DNA of 64,000 nt, from the NCBI RefSeq assembly GCF_000317515.1, contig NC_019738.1, forward strand, positions 3,374,001 to 3,438,000, written 5' to 3'. The notes under the pieces are model-generated. The model was not told the origin of the DNA, made no database searches, and saw only the letters and a program-made list of their open reading frames with translations. Made by a program: the position numbers and the translations under genes. The stretch is from Allocoleopsis franciscana PCC 7113. GTDB taxonomy: Bacteria > Cyanobacteriota > Cyanobacteriia > Cyanobacteriales > Coleofasciculaceae. Below, piece by piece: positions 8,595-17,782 of the stretch (position 1 is the first letter of the stretch; the number at the start of each line of letters is the position of its first letter).

Positions 8595-10121
8595 ATGATT
8601 TTCCCGGATTTCTCGCAGTTTCGTGCACTGGCAAGCCAGGGTAATTTTGTGCCGGTTTACCAGGAGTGGGTAGCGGACTTAGAAACGCCAGTGTCGGCTT
8701 GGTATAAGGTTTGTGCAGGTCAGCCTTACAGCTTCCTGTTGGAATCGGTAGAGGGCGGGGAGAATATCGGACGCTACAGTTTCTTAGGCTGTGACCCATT
8801 ATGGGTGCTGGAAGCCAGAGGAGAACACACGACCCAAACGCACCGAGATGCTTCCGTACAGGTGTTTGAGGGCGACCCCTTTCTGGCGTTAGCCAATTGC
8901 CTAAAACCTTATCATCCTGTCAAGTTACCTCAACTCCCACCGGGGATTGGCGGTTTGTTCGGGTTTTGGGGTTACGAACTGATTCGTGCTTGTGAACCGC
9001 GTGTCCCTGTTTATCCAGTTCAGGAAGGGGACTTGCCCGATGGACTGTGGATGCAGGTGGATAACCTGATTATTTTTGATCAAGTCAAGCGCAAGATTTG
9101 GGCGATCGCCTATGCAGATTTGCGGGATGCGGAGGTTGATTTAGAACAGGCGTATCAAAAAGCGTGCGATCGCGTGTGTGCCTTGGTAAGCAAACTTCAG
9201 TTGCCCCTAAATGCAGCAGACACCATCTTAGAATGGACACCGCCTGAGAGTGCGACCCAAAAACTATCCTATATCAGCAACACAGAACCCTCCGAGTTCT
9301 GCGCGAATGTCAAAAAAGCCAAAGAATACATCAAAGCAGGGGATATCTTTCAGGTGGTTATCTCCCAGCGTCTCTCGGCAGAGTATAGCGGAGAACCCTT
9401 TGCTCTGTATCGCTCTCTGCGCCTGATTAATCCTTCGCCTTACATGGCCTATTTCAACTTTAGGGATTGGCAAATTATTGGCTCTAGCCCAGAAGTGATG
9501 GTTAAAGCCACCAAGTCACCCCAAGGGGGAATTACTACAACCTTACGTCCCATTGCCGGAACTCGACCCCGGGGTAAAACCCATCAAGAAGATGAAGCCC
9601 TAGCACAAGAGTTGCTGCAAGACCCCAAAGAAATTGCCGAACATGTCATGCTGGTTGACCTGGGGCGTAATGATTTGGGTCGCGCCTGCAAAAAGGGTAC
9701 GGTAAAGGTGGATGAATTAATGCTGATCGAGCGCTACTCCCACGTTATGCACATTGTCAGCAATGTGGTGGGCGAACTCGATGAGGATAAAACCGCTTGG
9801 GATTTGCTCAAAGCCTGTTTCCCGGCGGGGACGGTAAGTGGAGCACCCAAGATTCGGGCGATGGAAATTATTCACGAACTCGAACCCGAACGGCGTGGCC
9901 CTTATTCGGGTGCCTATGGCTATTATGATTTTGAGGGACAACTCAATAGTGCGATCACCATTCGCACGATGGTGGTTCGCCCTACCGAGTCGGGTCAGCA
10001 TATCGTATCTGTTCAAGCCGGTGCCGGTTTGGTTGCAGATTCTGAGCCAGAGAAAGAATACGAAGAAACGCTCAATAAAGCTAGGGGACTATTAGAGGCT
10101 ATTCGCTGTCTAGGGACGTAG
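8595..10121 (+). CDS. trpE: anthranilate synthase component I
   Basis: TrpE converts chorismate to anthranilate with ammonia from TrpG in the first step of tryptophan synthesis. I chose the ATG at 8595 because the in-frame TTG at 8568 lies inside the repeat cluster. The product is then 508 residues. Chorismate-binding landmarks are clear: FQVVISQRLS near residue 250, IAGTRPRGKT, LVDLGRNDLGR, SGAPKIRAMEIIHELEP and QAGAGLVADSEPEKEYEE near the C-terminus. The N-terminal part matches TrpE rather than isochorismate or aminodeoxychorismate synthase, including an LLES-type tryptophan-feedback motif. No leader-peptide attenuator is visible upstream. Confidence 0.95.
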   Translation: MIFPDFSQFRALASQGNFVPVYQEWVADLETPVSAWYKVCAGQPYSFLLESVEGGENIGRYSFLGCDPLWVLEARGEHTTQTHRDASVQVFEGDPFLALANCLKPYHPVKLPQLPPGIGGLFGFWGYELIRACEPRVPVYPVQEGDLPDGLWMQVDNLIIFDQVKRKIWAIAYADLRDAEVDLEQAYQKACDRVCALVSKLQLPLNAADTILEWTPPESATQKLSYISNTEPSEFCANVKKAKEYIKAGDIFQVVISQRLSAEYSGEPFALYRSLRLINPSPYMAYFNFRDWQIIGSSPEVMVKATKSPQGGITTTLRPIAGTRPRGKTHQEDEALAQELLQDPKEIAEHVMLVDLGRNDLGRACKKGTVKVDELMLIERYSHVMHIVSNVVGELDEDKTAWDLLKACFPAGTVSGAPKIRAMEIIHELEPERRGPYSGAYGYYDFEGQLNSAITIRTMVVRPTESGQHIVSVQAGAGLVADSEPEKEYEETLNKARGLLEAIRCLGT

Positions 10122-10366
10122 GGGTGAGTCATAGAGGAACGATATGTCGTGCCTCTATTCTTAGTTTATCTAATTCAAAATCGCTGTATTTGCTGAGTGC
10201 AGATTAGCTTTCATTGGTGGCATAAACAACACTAACCAACCCCCTGCTTGATGCCATAACAATATTCCAGCCAAACTCATCGTTGCCGTTTTCGATACAT
10301 GGCCTGAACGCCTACTCTTTCGCTGATATAACCGAGACAGCGTGAAGTAAAGGAAGAGTTCTGCCC

Positions 10367-10951
10367 ATGAAACCCCTGTGGCGTAGCGTCATGATTGGTA
10401 CTGCTTTATTGATAAGCGGCATCGTTGCTGTTGGTGTTGCCCCACAGTTATTAGCACAACAAGAACTAGCCAGAGAACAAAGCCGTTGGGAAAATCGTGA
10501 CTTTCAGCGTTATCGCATGGTTGTCGAGACTGATAACGGGCTTTCTCAAATCTGTCGGCAAGAGGTTGAAATTAAAAACGAAAAGGTAATTAACGTTGTT
10601 CAGGATTGCAAAAAACCAGGGTCATTTGTGGAACAGCCGACACAGACTATTACAGACTTGTTTAATGAACTCGAAAAGTATAGCTCGAAAACGGAATGCG
10701 GCCCCAATGGCTGCTCATGTGATGGTGTGATTAGCGCCGATGTTAGCTACGATCCACAACTAGGATATCCACGCCAAATAGAACTTAAGTTAAAGCAATT
10801 GAATTTTGTAGAGCAATGGATGCATCCTCAACGAAGGCGGGAAGCTATAACTAAGCTTAGGGGTGGGTCGTGTACATTGATTGGCTTCGTCGGACGTAAA
10901 TTTAAAGTCGTTTCCCTCACACCGTCCCCAGCCACGCCCAAAAACCCCTGA
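10367..10951 (+). CDS. DUF6174-like secreted or membrane-anchored protein
   Basis: A 194-residue protein with an N-terminal hydrophobic segment (residues about 8-30) followed by an AQQ cleavage-like site, so it is likely exported or anchored. The rest resembles DUF6174 proteins: a W-x-YRMVVET start, a Cys in QICRQEVEIKN and a second Cys in VVQDCKKPGS, a central C-x-C-x-C cluster (ECGPNGCSC) and a YDPQLGYPRQIEL strand. The function of this family is unknown. GGAAGAG upstream of the ATG is a reasonable ribosome site. The gene stands alone. Confidence 0.65.
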   Translation: MKPLWRSVMIGTALLISGIVAVGVAPQLLAQQELAREQSRWENRDFQRYRMVVETDNGLSQICRQEVEIKNEKVINVVQDCKKPGSFVEQPTQTITDLFNELEKYSSKTECGPNGCSCDGVISADVSYDPQLGYPRQIELKLKQLNFVEQWMHPQRRREAITKLRGGSCTLIGFVGRKFKVVSLTPSPATPKNP

Positions 10952-11089
10952 AGTCCAGACTTGATCGCTTAGATTATGGGAGAGCATTACGCTTCCTTAT
11001 TCTGAATCCTTATTTGAAGCGATCGCTCCTAACCCTCATCATCCGGTACACCCGACACATAAATCCCGCACGCCTGACAGATTACCTGA

Positions 11090-11341
11090 CTACAGTTCAT
11101 CATTGGGAATCTTGCTCACGTCTAGTCCCATTACTTTAGCCAGAACCCTGAGGGAAACCCCTAACTCACCCGCTAAAGCAACCGCATTATCAAAACGGGG
11201 AATTTTTCTCCCGCTTTCCCAATCACCAATAATTCTTATCCCTACGTTCATTCGCCTACTTAACTCCGGCTGAGTTAAGTTAACGCTTTCTCGAAGTGCT
11301 TTTAACGTTGGTTTATCTTCTGATGATTTCTCTGGAGTCAT
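11090..11341 (-). CDS. small XRE-family transcriptional regulator
   Basis: An 83-residue DNA-binding protein with a helix-turn-helix: LRESVNLTQPELSRRMNVG, then DWESGRKIPRFDNAVALA, which is the lambda-repressor/Cro-type pattern. The reading frame is open to 11449, but that extension (with Cys-rich low-complexity residues) is unlike a repressor and runs through operator-like repeats, so the ATG at 11341 is preferred. It may regulate itself and the divergent gene at 11654. No partner toxin is obvious. Confidence 0.75.
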   Translation of the reverse strand: MTPEKSSEDKPTLKALRESVNLTQPELSRRMNVGIRIIGDWESGRKIPRFDNAVALAGELGVSLRVLAKVMGLDVSKIPNDEL

Positions 11342-11415
11342 AATAGCACTATTGCACTTGCACTTTAGTACTTGACAGGGATTATTACTCTGCACTAAAG
11401 TGCTAATCAAGACAC
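11342..11415. promoter_or_regulatory. operator-like GCACTTTAGT repeats upstream of the XRE gene
   Basis: The region just upstream of the preferred XRE start contains GCACTTTAGTACT near 11358 and the inverted element GCACTAAAGTGC near 11392, plus two more GCACT/GCACTT half-sites. Inverted copies flank a TTGACA at about 11373. Iterated half-sites next to a small XRE regulator suggest an autoregulatory operator. This is inference from position and symmetry. Confidence 0.45.
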
Positions 11416-11587
11416 AAAAAAGACCACCCAGTCTCGCTGGCTCCCTCAAGATACAACGCGGCTGACTGGTCTCCTCTAAAAGTGTCTCACCATTGAGTTC
11501 AAAGGGTGCCTATGAAGCAATAATTACCAGGCAAGTCTCTTCTTCCATTTGGTCACAAGTACGGCGATTGCTTCACTTGCCCGTGTC

Positions 11588-11628
11588 AGCGTTAGCGCTA
11601 GCGGCTCCGTAGGAGCATCGCCTTACCT
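11588..11628. repeat. cyanobacterial GC-rich palindromic repeat
   Basis: A segment of the type GCGTTAGCGCTAGCGG...CCGTAGGAGCATCGC. It is a short imperfect palindrome of a class scattered between genes in large cyanobacterial genomes. It lies in the open frame upstream of the 11654 start, which is why that longer frame is not trusted. Confidence 0.5.
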
Positions 11629-11653
11629 TAACACCCACTATCAGCAATCTACC

Positions 11654-12271
11654 ATGTCCCAGAACTTAATTACATCTGGGGTCGTTGACCCTGCCCAATT
11701 ACCCTTAGAGCAAGTACGCGAGGAAGTCGCCGCCTTGCTGAAAATTTCCCTGAACCAAATCGAACGCCTAGAGTGTTGGCCTCACCAAATTTGGGTGAAG
11801 TTAGTAGAATCTCGTGCTAAATTCGTCAGTTATCGCCGCTTGTCCCTTTGGATCAAACAGGGGCTAGAAGCGATCGCGCGCTGCACTTCACGCGCCAACC
11901 TCGACCAGTTGGGCGAAATACTGCGTACTGAACGAGAGTGGTACGATAACCACAAACAGCCCGAAGCCGTGCAGCCGTGGCGCAACGCCTGGGCGCAACA
12001 AGCGCAACACCTGCGTCAAGAAGAAGAACAGCTTAAACCCGTAAAAGCCCATCAGCAGGCAGGAGTTGAATGGCAAAAAGCTTGGCAACAAATTCTGTAC
12101 TGTTGCCGAGACTGTATGGGATTAGAGCATATAGCCCCAGAACTGAAACGCCAAAGCCAGGAATTTGCCGATTTGCCAGAGGTGGTAGGAGCGATTGCAC
12201 AATTGTGGCAGCAGCGCTGGCAGCAACTCTTCTCTTGTCCACTACCTAAATCATCCACGTTTTTTCCTTGA
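11654..12271 (+). CDS. hypothetical protein, Trp- and Gln-rich
   Basis: I do not recognise a family. The frame is open from 11549, but the first 35 residues are encoded by a repeat, so the ATG at 11654 (MSQNLITSG) is preferred, giving 205 residues. The protein is predicted to be mostly helical and soluble. It has many tryptophans and repeated WxxxW-type spacing (for example EWQKAWQQIL and AQLWQQRWQQLF), and no signal peptide. Its upstream neighbour is a divergent XRE regulator; the convergent neighbour is galT. The even amino-acid periodicity and the HIP1 octamer suggest a real gene. Confidence 0.6.
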   Translation: MSQNLITSGVVDPAQLPLEQVREEVAALLKISLNQIERLECWPHQIWVKLVESRAKFVSYRRLSLWIKQGLEAIARCTSRANLDQLGEILRTEREWYDNHKQPEAVQPWRNAWAQQAQHLRQEEEQLKPVKAHQQAGVEWQKAWQQILYCCRDCMGLEHIAPELKRQSQEFADLPEVVGAIAQLWQQRWQQLFSCPLPKSSTFFP

Positions 12272-12283
12272 CAATAGAAATTT

Positions 12284-13288
12284 TCATAAAGACAAGCCAT
12301 TTAAAAAATCGGCGTCTATTTCTGGAAGAGAGGGGTTAATACTAATACCTGTTGCCAACTCAAAACCTGCCGGAGTCGTTAGGCGAGGTTGAATTTGGCA
12401 ATACCAGTGTACCTGAGGTTCCTCCGCTTTGTAGCGAGCCGCTGTATTGATCACGTAGTTGTAATCAGGGTCATTCAATTTATCGTACAAATTCCGCAGA
12501 ATGCTCTGCAAAATTAAGGCAAAGTCCGATTTTTCCTGTTCAGAAATACTGCCAAAATCAGCTTGATGATTTTTCGGCATAATCCAGGTTTCAAAAGGAA
12601 CCTCGGCAGAAAAGGGAACAAAGGCTAAAAACGAGTCATTCTCCTGAACAACTCGCCTGCGGTTTTGCAATTCAAACTCCAAAATGTCGCAGTACACACA
12701 CCGTCCCCAGACATCAAAGTAGCGCTGAGCCTGTTCCTCTCGGTATCGACGATGCTGAGGAACCACACCCGTAACGATAATCTGAGAGTGAGGATGCTTT
12801 AAAGAAGCACCCGCCCGTTCACCATGATTGCGAAAAATAATCGCCATCATATTCTCATGGGCTACCATTAAATCGAGGTAGCGTTTGTGATAAGTTTCAA
12901 TCACAATCTCCACTTCTTCTGGTGACATTGTAGCGATGTCTTTGTCGTGTTCAGGAGTTTCAACAATCAACTCATGTTGACCATAACCGGGCATCGCGAT
13001 ATAAATTCCTTCAGTGGAACGCTGAGTATGTTCATGGGGTGTTAAGGCAGGAAACTTGTTAGGAACTACCCTCGTTTGCCAAGAAGTTTGTTGCTTGTTC
13101 GGTATCTCCAGAAGAATCGTCTCTAACATCGGTTCCCTACAAAAAGGGCATTTTTGCTCCTGGTTGACTGGATGTTGTGGAGTCTGACTATTTTTTTTCT
13201 GAAAATCTTGGGGGCGTTTACGCCGACCTGGTGCATAAATCACCCATTCTCTCGTCACTTTATTGAGCCTGATTTGACCGTCTTGCAT
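12284..13288 (-). CDS. galT: galactose-1-phosphate uridylyltransferase
   Basis: GalT transfers UMP between UDP-glucose and galactose-1-phosphate in the Leloir pathway. The 334-residue product has the N-terminal RPQDF segment and a CPFC zinc-binding pair near residue 48. The NHGERAGASLKHPHSQI block near residue 160 carries the HPH nucleophile motif. A second zinc site is likely in CVYCDILEFE. The C-terminal domain carries EVPFETWIMP and VHWYCQIQPRL. It ends 12 bp past the stop of the convergent 11654 gene. No other Leloir gene is nearby. Confidence 0.93.
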   Translation of the reverse strand: MQDGQIRLNKVTREWVIYAPGRRKRPQDFQKKNSQTPQHPVNQEQKCPFCREPMLETILLEIPNKQQTSWQTRVVPNKFPALTPHEHTQRSTEGIYIAMPGYGQHELIVETPEHDKDIATMSPEEVEIVIETYHKRYLDLMVAHENMMAIIFRNHGERAGASLKHPHSQIIVTGVVPQHRRYREEQAQRYFDVWGRCVYCDILEFELQNRRRVVQENDSFLAFVPFSAEVPFETWIMPKNHQADFGSISEQEKSDFALILQSILRNLYDKLNDPDYNYVINTAARYKAEEPQVHWYCQIQPRLTTPAGFELATGISINPSLPEIDADFLNGLSL

Positions 13289-13937
13289 AATCTAAAGTTG
13301 AATAGTTTTTTGGTTATTACTGCTATTTAATCTGAAGTATGAAGGATAAACTATGGAGGAAGAAACACTATCCCCATCCGGGAAACATCGTGAACAACCC
13401 AACAAGCGCCGTGGCGTTTCAGCGTCTTCCCCTAACCCTGATTTCTATCCACAACATCAAAAGAGAAAGTCAGCCTCAACAGGAGTGTCATCATTAACAG
13501 ACTGTTGCCAAGCACTTCTTTTTGGACAGCGCTCAAGGTACGATGGGCTGTGGCGATACCCTAAAGCGTTGCTACGCTTGAGTACCGACTCTGCTTTCCT
13601 AAACGCGTAAGTTCTCTAACAAGAATATCTAACTGAGCCCTAGCAGTGGGATACATTTTTTAAATCAGGAGCAGTTCACAAGGGCTTATCCACCCGTTAT
13701 AGATAAAAGAAACATGAAAAGAATTTCTCCTTCTGTCCTCCTCACGGTCACTAAAGCTTTGGTGGATATCTCCACTCCTGTTTTTTAGAAGCCTTTCCCG
13801 CAGAGTAAGCGAAGCATTGCTAGGATCGAGAAACGAGCCGTTACCAGGGAAAAACGAAAATTTAAGCAATCGCCCCTTGGGCGGTGCGCTTAGCGCAATC
13901 GCATACTAGAGCTATCCGTGTGAAAACCGCCAACCCG
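13289..13937. other. repeat-rich intergenic region, about 650 bp
   Basis: This stretch separates galT from the HEAT-repeat gene. It contains several short GC-rich cyanobacterial repeat fragments: GCTACGCTTGAG near 13570, CGCAGAGTAAGCGAAGC near 13800, and GGGCGGTGCGCTTAGCGCAA near 13879. Open frames at 13353-13610 (+) and 13660-13869 (-) have the composition of translated repeats, and I do not treat them as genes. Confidence 0.5.
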
Positions 13938-16121
13938 ATGGAATCTCAGCAGCAGCGGCTTCAGCTATCCGAAGTAGCCAACACTCTTCGAGCGCAGTTG
14001 CCTCATCTAAATGATGAGCAGCTTAAATATGAATATTTAAACGACCTGAAATGGACAGAACCCTTAATCCTGGCTTTGCAGCAGGTGGAGGAGAAGTCTC
14101 AGGCGTTACGAGTGGTCAAGTTAGCCTTAGAGGTGGATGGGTGCCTCGGCGCAAGACTCGCAGGAACGGTGAAATCGGAGTTTCACACCGCAACAGTAGG
14201 CTGGTTAGCGGGGTTAGATATGCCTGTGCTGCTCAAAACTCAACTTCTGGGCCTTACAGGTTCGGATATCGCCATTCCACCTCTACTGGAAACGTTGAAT
14301 GCCCAAGACTCTGGAGTGCGCTGTAGTGCCACAGAGGCGTTAGGTGCGATCGCGTCTGTTGCCGCCGTAGCCGCGCTCTCAACCGTGTTGAATCATCAAG
14401 ATACAGAAGTTCGCTCCCAGGCCGCTTACGAGTTAGGGCAAATCGGCAATGAGTCAGGAGTGGCAGCACTCAGGCGAGCATTGGATGACCCAGAGTATCA
14501 GGTGCGAGAAAGTGCTGCCTTGGCACTGGGTACCATCAGCTCTGAGGCATCCGTAGCAGCGCTAGCACAAGCCTTGAACCATAACAACCTTGATTTACGG
14601 GGGAGAGCGGCTTCAGCCTTGGGTCAAATCCGCACAGAGGCAGCCGTTGCCGTGTTGGAGCAAGCCCTCAACGATGAAGTTTATCGAGTGCGCGAGACAG
14701 CCGCTCACGCCTTAGGGAAAATCGGCACGGAAGCCGCTGTTGCGGTATTACGGCGCTCCGTTAACCATGAAAACTTTGATTTTCGGGGCATCGTCACCTC
14801 AGCTTTAGGGGCAATTGGATCAGAAACAGCCGTGGCAGCTTTACAGGAGGCTTTAGACCACCCCGACTACCGCGTGCGGGGAAGAGCTGCATTAGCATTA
14901 GGGTCGATTGGGACTGAGACAGCCATCGCCGCACTGCAACGAGCCTTAAATGATCAAAATTATCGAGTGCGTGAGAAAGCCGCTTTAGGCTTAGGGTCTA
15001 CGAATTCTGATGCGGCGCTTGTGGCATTGCAGCAAGCTTTAAGTGATGAAGACTCTTACGTTCGCAGAACCGCCGCCGAAGCATTGGGTTATATCGGCTC
15101 TGAGGTAGGATTGGTGGGATTGCAGAGAGCCTTGAGCGATGAAGATGCCTATGTTCGGAGAACAGCAGCTTGGGCGTTAGGGCGAATCGGTACCTCTGTG
15201 GCGACCTCTGAAAGGACAGATGACCCAGAAGCGGCTTTAAGTCCAGCCGCCGTAACCGCATTGCGCCTCGCTTTAAATGATCAAGATGCTTGGGTGCGTT
15301 TAAGTGCGGCTTATGGTTTAGGGAAAGTAGGCTCTGAACTCGGTGTAGCTGCCTTGCAACAATCGTTGAGTGATGAAAACTTTGAAGTTCGAGAAAAAGC
15401 CGCCGAGGCGTTGGGGAAAATTGGCTCCCAGGCAGGCGTGCCAGGACTGAGACAATCTCTGTACGATGAAGACTTTGGAGTTCGCCGCAAAGCCGCCGAG
15501 GCACTCGGAAAAATTGGCACGGAGGCGGCTGTCGCTGCCCTGCGGCAGGCTTTAAGAGATAATGACACGGAAGTACGTTGTCGGGCTGCTTCTGGGTTAG
15601 GAAGAATTGGCACGGAGTCCGCTGTAGCCGCACTACGAATCGCCTTGAGAGATGAGGACTCAGAGGTGCGTTTAATCGCCGTTCAAGCCTTAGGGGAAAG
15701 CGGCTCAGATACAGCGGTAGTCTTACTCCGTAGTGCCTTGACCGAAGAAGACTCTCAACTGCGGGGAAGAGCGGCTTATGCCTTAGGCTCGATCCACTCC
15801 AAGACGGCGGTAGAAGCACTAGTGCCCGCCTTGAGCGATCAAGATTCTTGGGTGCGTTGGATGGCAACCTCCGCATTAGGTACGATTGGCTCACAGACAG
15901 CGGCGCTGGCGCTGGAGCAAGCCTTGAGAGATGAAGATTTTCGGGTTCGTTATACGGCGGCTGAAGCCTTGGGCAGAATGGGGCGGCCCGAATTATTACC
16001 GGCTCTATCCTCCATGCTCCTAACTACGGTGGATACTTATGAGCTGAGTACTTTACTGAATGCGATCGCATTAATTCAAAAGCGCTGTGGCTACTACAAC
16101 CATCACATCGCTGCGCCTTGA
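13938..16121 (+). CDS. HEAT-repeat (PBS-lyase-like) protein
   Basis: A scaffold protein of about 727 residues made almost wholly of some twenty HEAT-like repeats of about 31 residues. Each has a core such as VRxxAAxALGxIGxxxAVxALxxAL and NDxxxxVR. The same repeat type occurs in phycobilisome lyases (CpcE/F) and in many cyanobacterial interaction scaffolds. No catalytic domain is present, so a protein-protein interaction role is inferred. The first repeat is about residue 110, after a helical N-terminal region. The frame opens with a GTG at 13884 inside a repeat; the ATG at 13938 is preferred. One repeat, about residue 430, holds an extra insert (TSERTDDPEAAL). Confidence 0.88.
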   Translation: MESQQQRLQLSEVANTLRAQLPHLNDEQLKYEYLNDLKWTEPLILALQQVEEKSQALRVVKLALEVDGCLGARLAGTVKSEFHTATVGWLAGLDMPVLLKTQLLGLTGSDIAIPPLLETLNAQDSGVRCSATEALGAIASVAAVAALSTVLNHQDTEVRSQAAYELGQIGNESGVAALRRALDDPEYQVRESAALALGTISSEASVAALAQALNHNNLDLRGRAASALGQIRTEAAVAVLEQALNDEVYRVRETAAHALGKIGTEAAVAVLRRSVNHENFDFRGIVTSALGAIGSETAVAALQEALDHPDYRVRGRAALALGSIGTETAIAALQRALNDQNYRVREKAALGLGSTNSDAALVALQQALSDEDSYVRRTAAEALGYIGSEVGLVGLQRALSDEDAYVRRTAAWALGRIGTSVATSERTDDPEAALSPAAVTALRLALNDQDAWVRLSAAYGLGKVGSELGVAALQQSLSDENFEVREKAAEALGKIGSQAGVPGLRQSLYDEDFGVRRKAAEALGKIGTEAAVAALRQALRDNDTEVRCRAASGLGRIGTESAVAALRIALRDEDSEVRLIAVQALGESGSDTAVVLLRSALTEEDSQLRGRAAYALGSIHSKTAVEALVPALSDQDSWVRWMATSALGTIGSQTAALALEQALRDEDFRVRYTAAEALGRMGRPELLPALSSMLLTTVDTYELSTLLNAIALIQKRCGYYNHHIAAP

Positions 16122-16205
16122 TTTCCCGATCATTTCTGTACAAGTTTCCTGACTACCACTCCTAATCCCTGTCAAAAGGGAAGAGAGTGTGATGGAGTCA
16201 CTGAT

Positions 16206-17321
16206 ATGAGCGATCCTTATCTGCTGGCAGCCAGTGTAATCAGCGTGGGACCCATCTGTGCGCCGCCCCCCCCGGCGCTACCCCTGCGCCAACTCGATGA
16301 GCTGTCTACCTTGTTAGTGTCAACGACCGCTAAGCTATTTAAATCGGTTGTCACTCCTGAGATTGTCCCCCTTGTCGAAACAGTCTCTGCTGAGTTCAGT
16401 CCGCCATCGCCCAGTCCAGCCCAATGGCGTACACAACCCGTTTCACAATCGCTTACCCCCATCCTCATCCCCAGTGAGGCTCAAGAGGCGACACAACAAG
16501 ATACGACGAATCTGCCAGTTTTGCCCAAGCCTCAGTTCACGGCTCTATTTCCCACCTCTGGTAGCCAACTGTATCTTCAACGATTGGCGGCTTTGAAAGC
16601 GGGTACACTATTTACACGCTTGCCGGCTGACAGCTTCCAGTCTTTGTGGGCAAAGGGAACTCATACCAAGGCACAACCGTTACCCTCACCCACTCATGAG
16701 CAGTGGAAACGTCTTCTAGAACAAGAGGCCAAAGCCGTTGCCAAAGGACAGGGTGCTAATCGTCTGACGATTTTATTAGGAGATTCACTCACTCTGTGGT
16801 TCCCCTCACAACGACTTCCAGGGCGTCAACTTTGGCTGAATCAAGGCATTTCTGGGGAAAATTCCGGTCAAATTCGCAGGCGATTATCGGCTTTTGCCCA
16901 AACGCAACCGGATACAATTTATGTTTTGGCTGGCATTAATGACTTACGTCAGGGTGTAGCGGATGATGTGATTCTGAATAACTTACGTCAGATTGTGCAA
17001 CGCTTGCGTCAGAATCACCCACGAGGGCAAGTGGTTTTGCAGTCCATTCTTCCCGCCCGCTTAAATGCGATTAGTAATGAGCGCATTCGTAACCTCAACC
17101 AACAAATTGCCGGGATTGCTCAACGAGAAGGAGCCGGTTTTCTCAATCTCCACCCCTTGTTTACGGATGAGCAAGGCGAGATGCGGCAGGAATTGACGAC
17201 GGATGGCATTCATTTGAGCCATCAGGGCTATGAGGTTTGGCAAAAAGGATTACAGTATGCGGAATCCGCCCTGGCAGCTAAGCGGGCAGAGAGAACAAGG
17301 AAATTAAGCGATCGCTCCTGA
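16206..17321 (+). CDS. SGNH/GDSL-family hydrolase with proline-rich N-terminus
   Basis: An esterase-type protein of 371 residues. The C-terminal half holds the four SGNH blocks: GDSLTLWF near residue 195 (Ser), GISGENSGQI (Gly), AGINDLRQG near residue 240 (Asn) and DGIHLSHQGYEVW near residue 340 (Asp, His). The first about 150 residues are Pro/Ser/Thr-rich and poorly ordered, with no clear signal peptide or membrane helix. The substrate is unknown; lipid, sugar-ester and peptidoglycan-O-acetyl substrates are all known in the fold. An 84-bp gap follows the HEAT gene, so cotranscription is possible. Confidence 0.85.
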   Translation: MSDPYLLAASVISVGPICAPPPPALPLRQLDELSTLLVSTTAKLFKSVVTPEIVPLVETVSAEFSPPSPSPAQWRTQPVSQSLTPILIPSEAQEATQQDTTNLPVLPKPQFTALFPTSGSQLYLQRLAALKAGTLFTRLPADSFQSLWAKGTHTKAQPLPSPTHEQWKRLLEQEAKAVAKGQGANRLTILLGDSLTLWFPSQRLPGRQLWLNQGISGENSGQIRRRLSAFAQTQPDTIYVLAGINDLRQGVADDVILNNLRQIVQRLRQNHPRGQVVLQSILPARLNAISNERIRNLNQQIAGIAQREGAGFLNLHPLFTDEQGEMRQELTTDGIHLSHQGYEVWQKGLQYAESALAAKRAERTRKLSDRS

Positions 17322-17441
17322 ACCCCAATTTTGCCCAATGGCTGATCAGGGCGTATTCTCCCTAAGTTTCCTGATCGCACGGCTGCTCTTTGAACCCTAG
17401 AATATAGCCTATTTAACCAACGTTCGCTCTACCTAAGTCTT

Positions 17442-17690
17442 ATGGCAATTAAAACACCTTTAGTGACAAACCAGCCAGCCATTGGCAAGCTCATCCGTGA
17501 ACTCCGTATCGAGACAGGGTTAACACAATCCAAATTCGGGGCAGCGTTAGGTGTTACTTACCCAACCGTTAGCCGATGGGAAAATGGACTCGCCAAACCT
17601 TCACCCTTGGCGATCAAAAAAATCGAGAAGCAGTTGCGGCAGATTGGTGAGCGCCGAAAGGATTTGCTGGAACAATATTTAAGAGAGTGA
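17442..17690 (+). CDS. small XRE-family transcriptional regulator
   Basis: An 82-residue helix-turn-helix protein: IRELRIETGLTQSKFGAAL, then VTYPTVSRWENGLAKPSPLA, a textbook XRE pattern, followed by a short helical tail. The stop codon at 17688-17690 lies directly against the left end of the second MITE-like repeat. No toxin or target gene is adjacent. Confidence 0.85.
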   Translation: MAIKTPLVTNQPAIGKLIRELRIETGLTQSKFGAALGVTYPTVSRWENGLAKPSPLAIKKIEKQLRQIGERRKDLLEQYLRE

Positions 17691-17782
17691 TACCAAGTTG
17701 CACTCAAAGGTAGTAGATAGAAGGACAAGGAGGACAAGGGGGACAAGGGAGAGAAAGTACTACGTATGAACGCAACTCAGCA
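17691..17782. repeat. MITE-like dispersed repeat, copy 2
   Basis: This 92-bp copy matches the element at 35-128 closely, with the same left end TACCAAGTTGCA(C/G)TCAAA, the purine-rich GGACAAGG core, and a right end GTACTACGTATGAACGCAACTC. Most differences are single bases. It begins at the first base after the XRE stop codon. Confidence 0.7.

Noticed and set aside
10122-10366. Minus-strand protein-like stretch (SLAGILLWHQAGGWLVLFMP) between trpE and the DUF6174 gene
   Set aside because: It may be a remnant of a small membrane protein, but the frame is broken by a stop and no family is recognised; too weak to list.
13353-13610. 85-codon plus-strand frame between galT and the HEAT gene
   Set aside because: No ribosome site and low-complexity composition; its second half is translated GC-rich repeat DNA.
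14998-15894. 298-codon minus-strand frame inside the HEAT-repeat gene
   Set aside because: It is a shadow of the repetitive HEAT coding sequence, with an Arg/Leu/Ser-rich composition typical of antisense frames.
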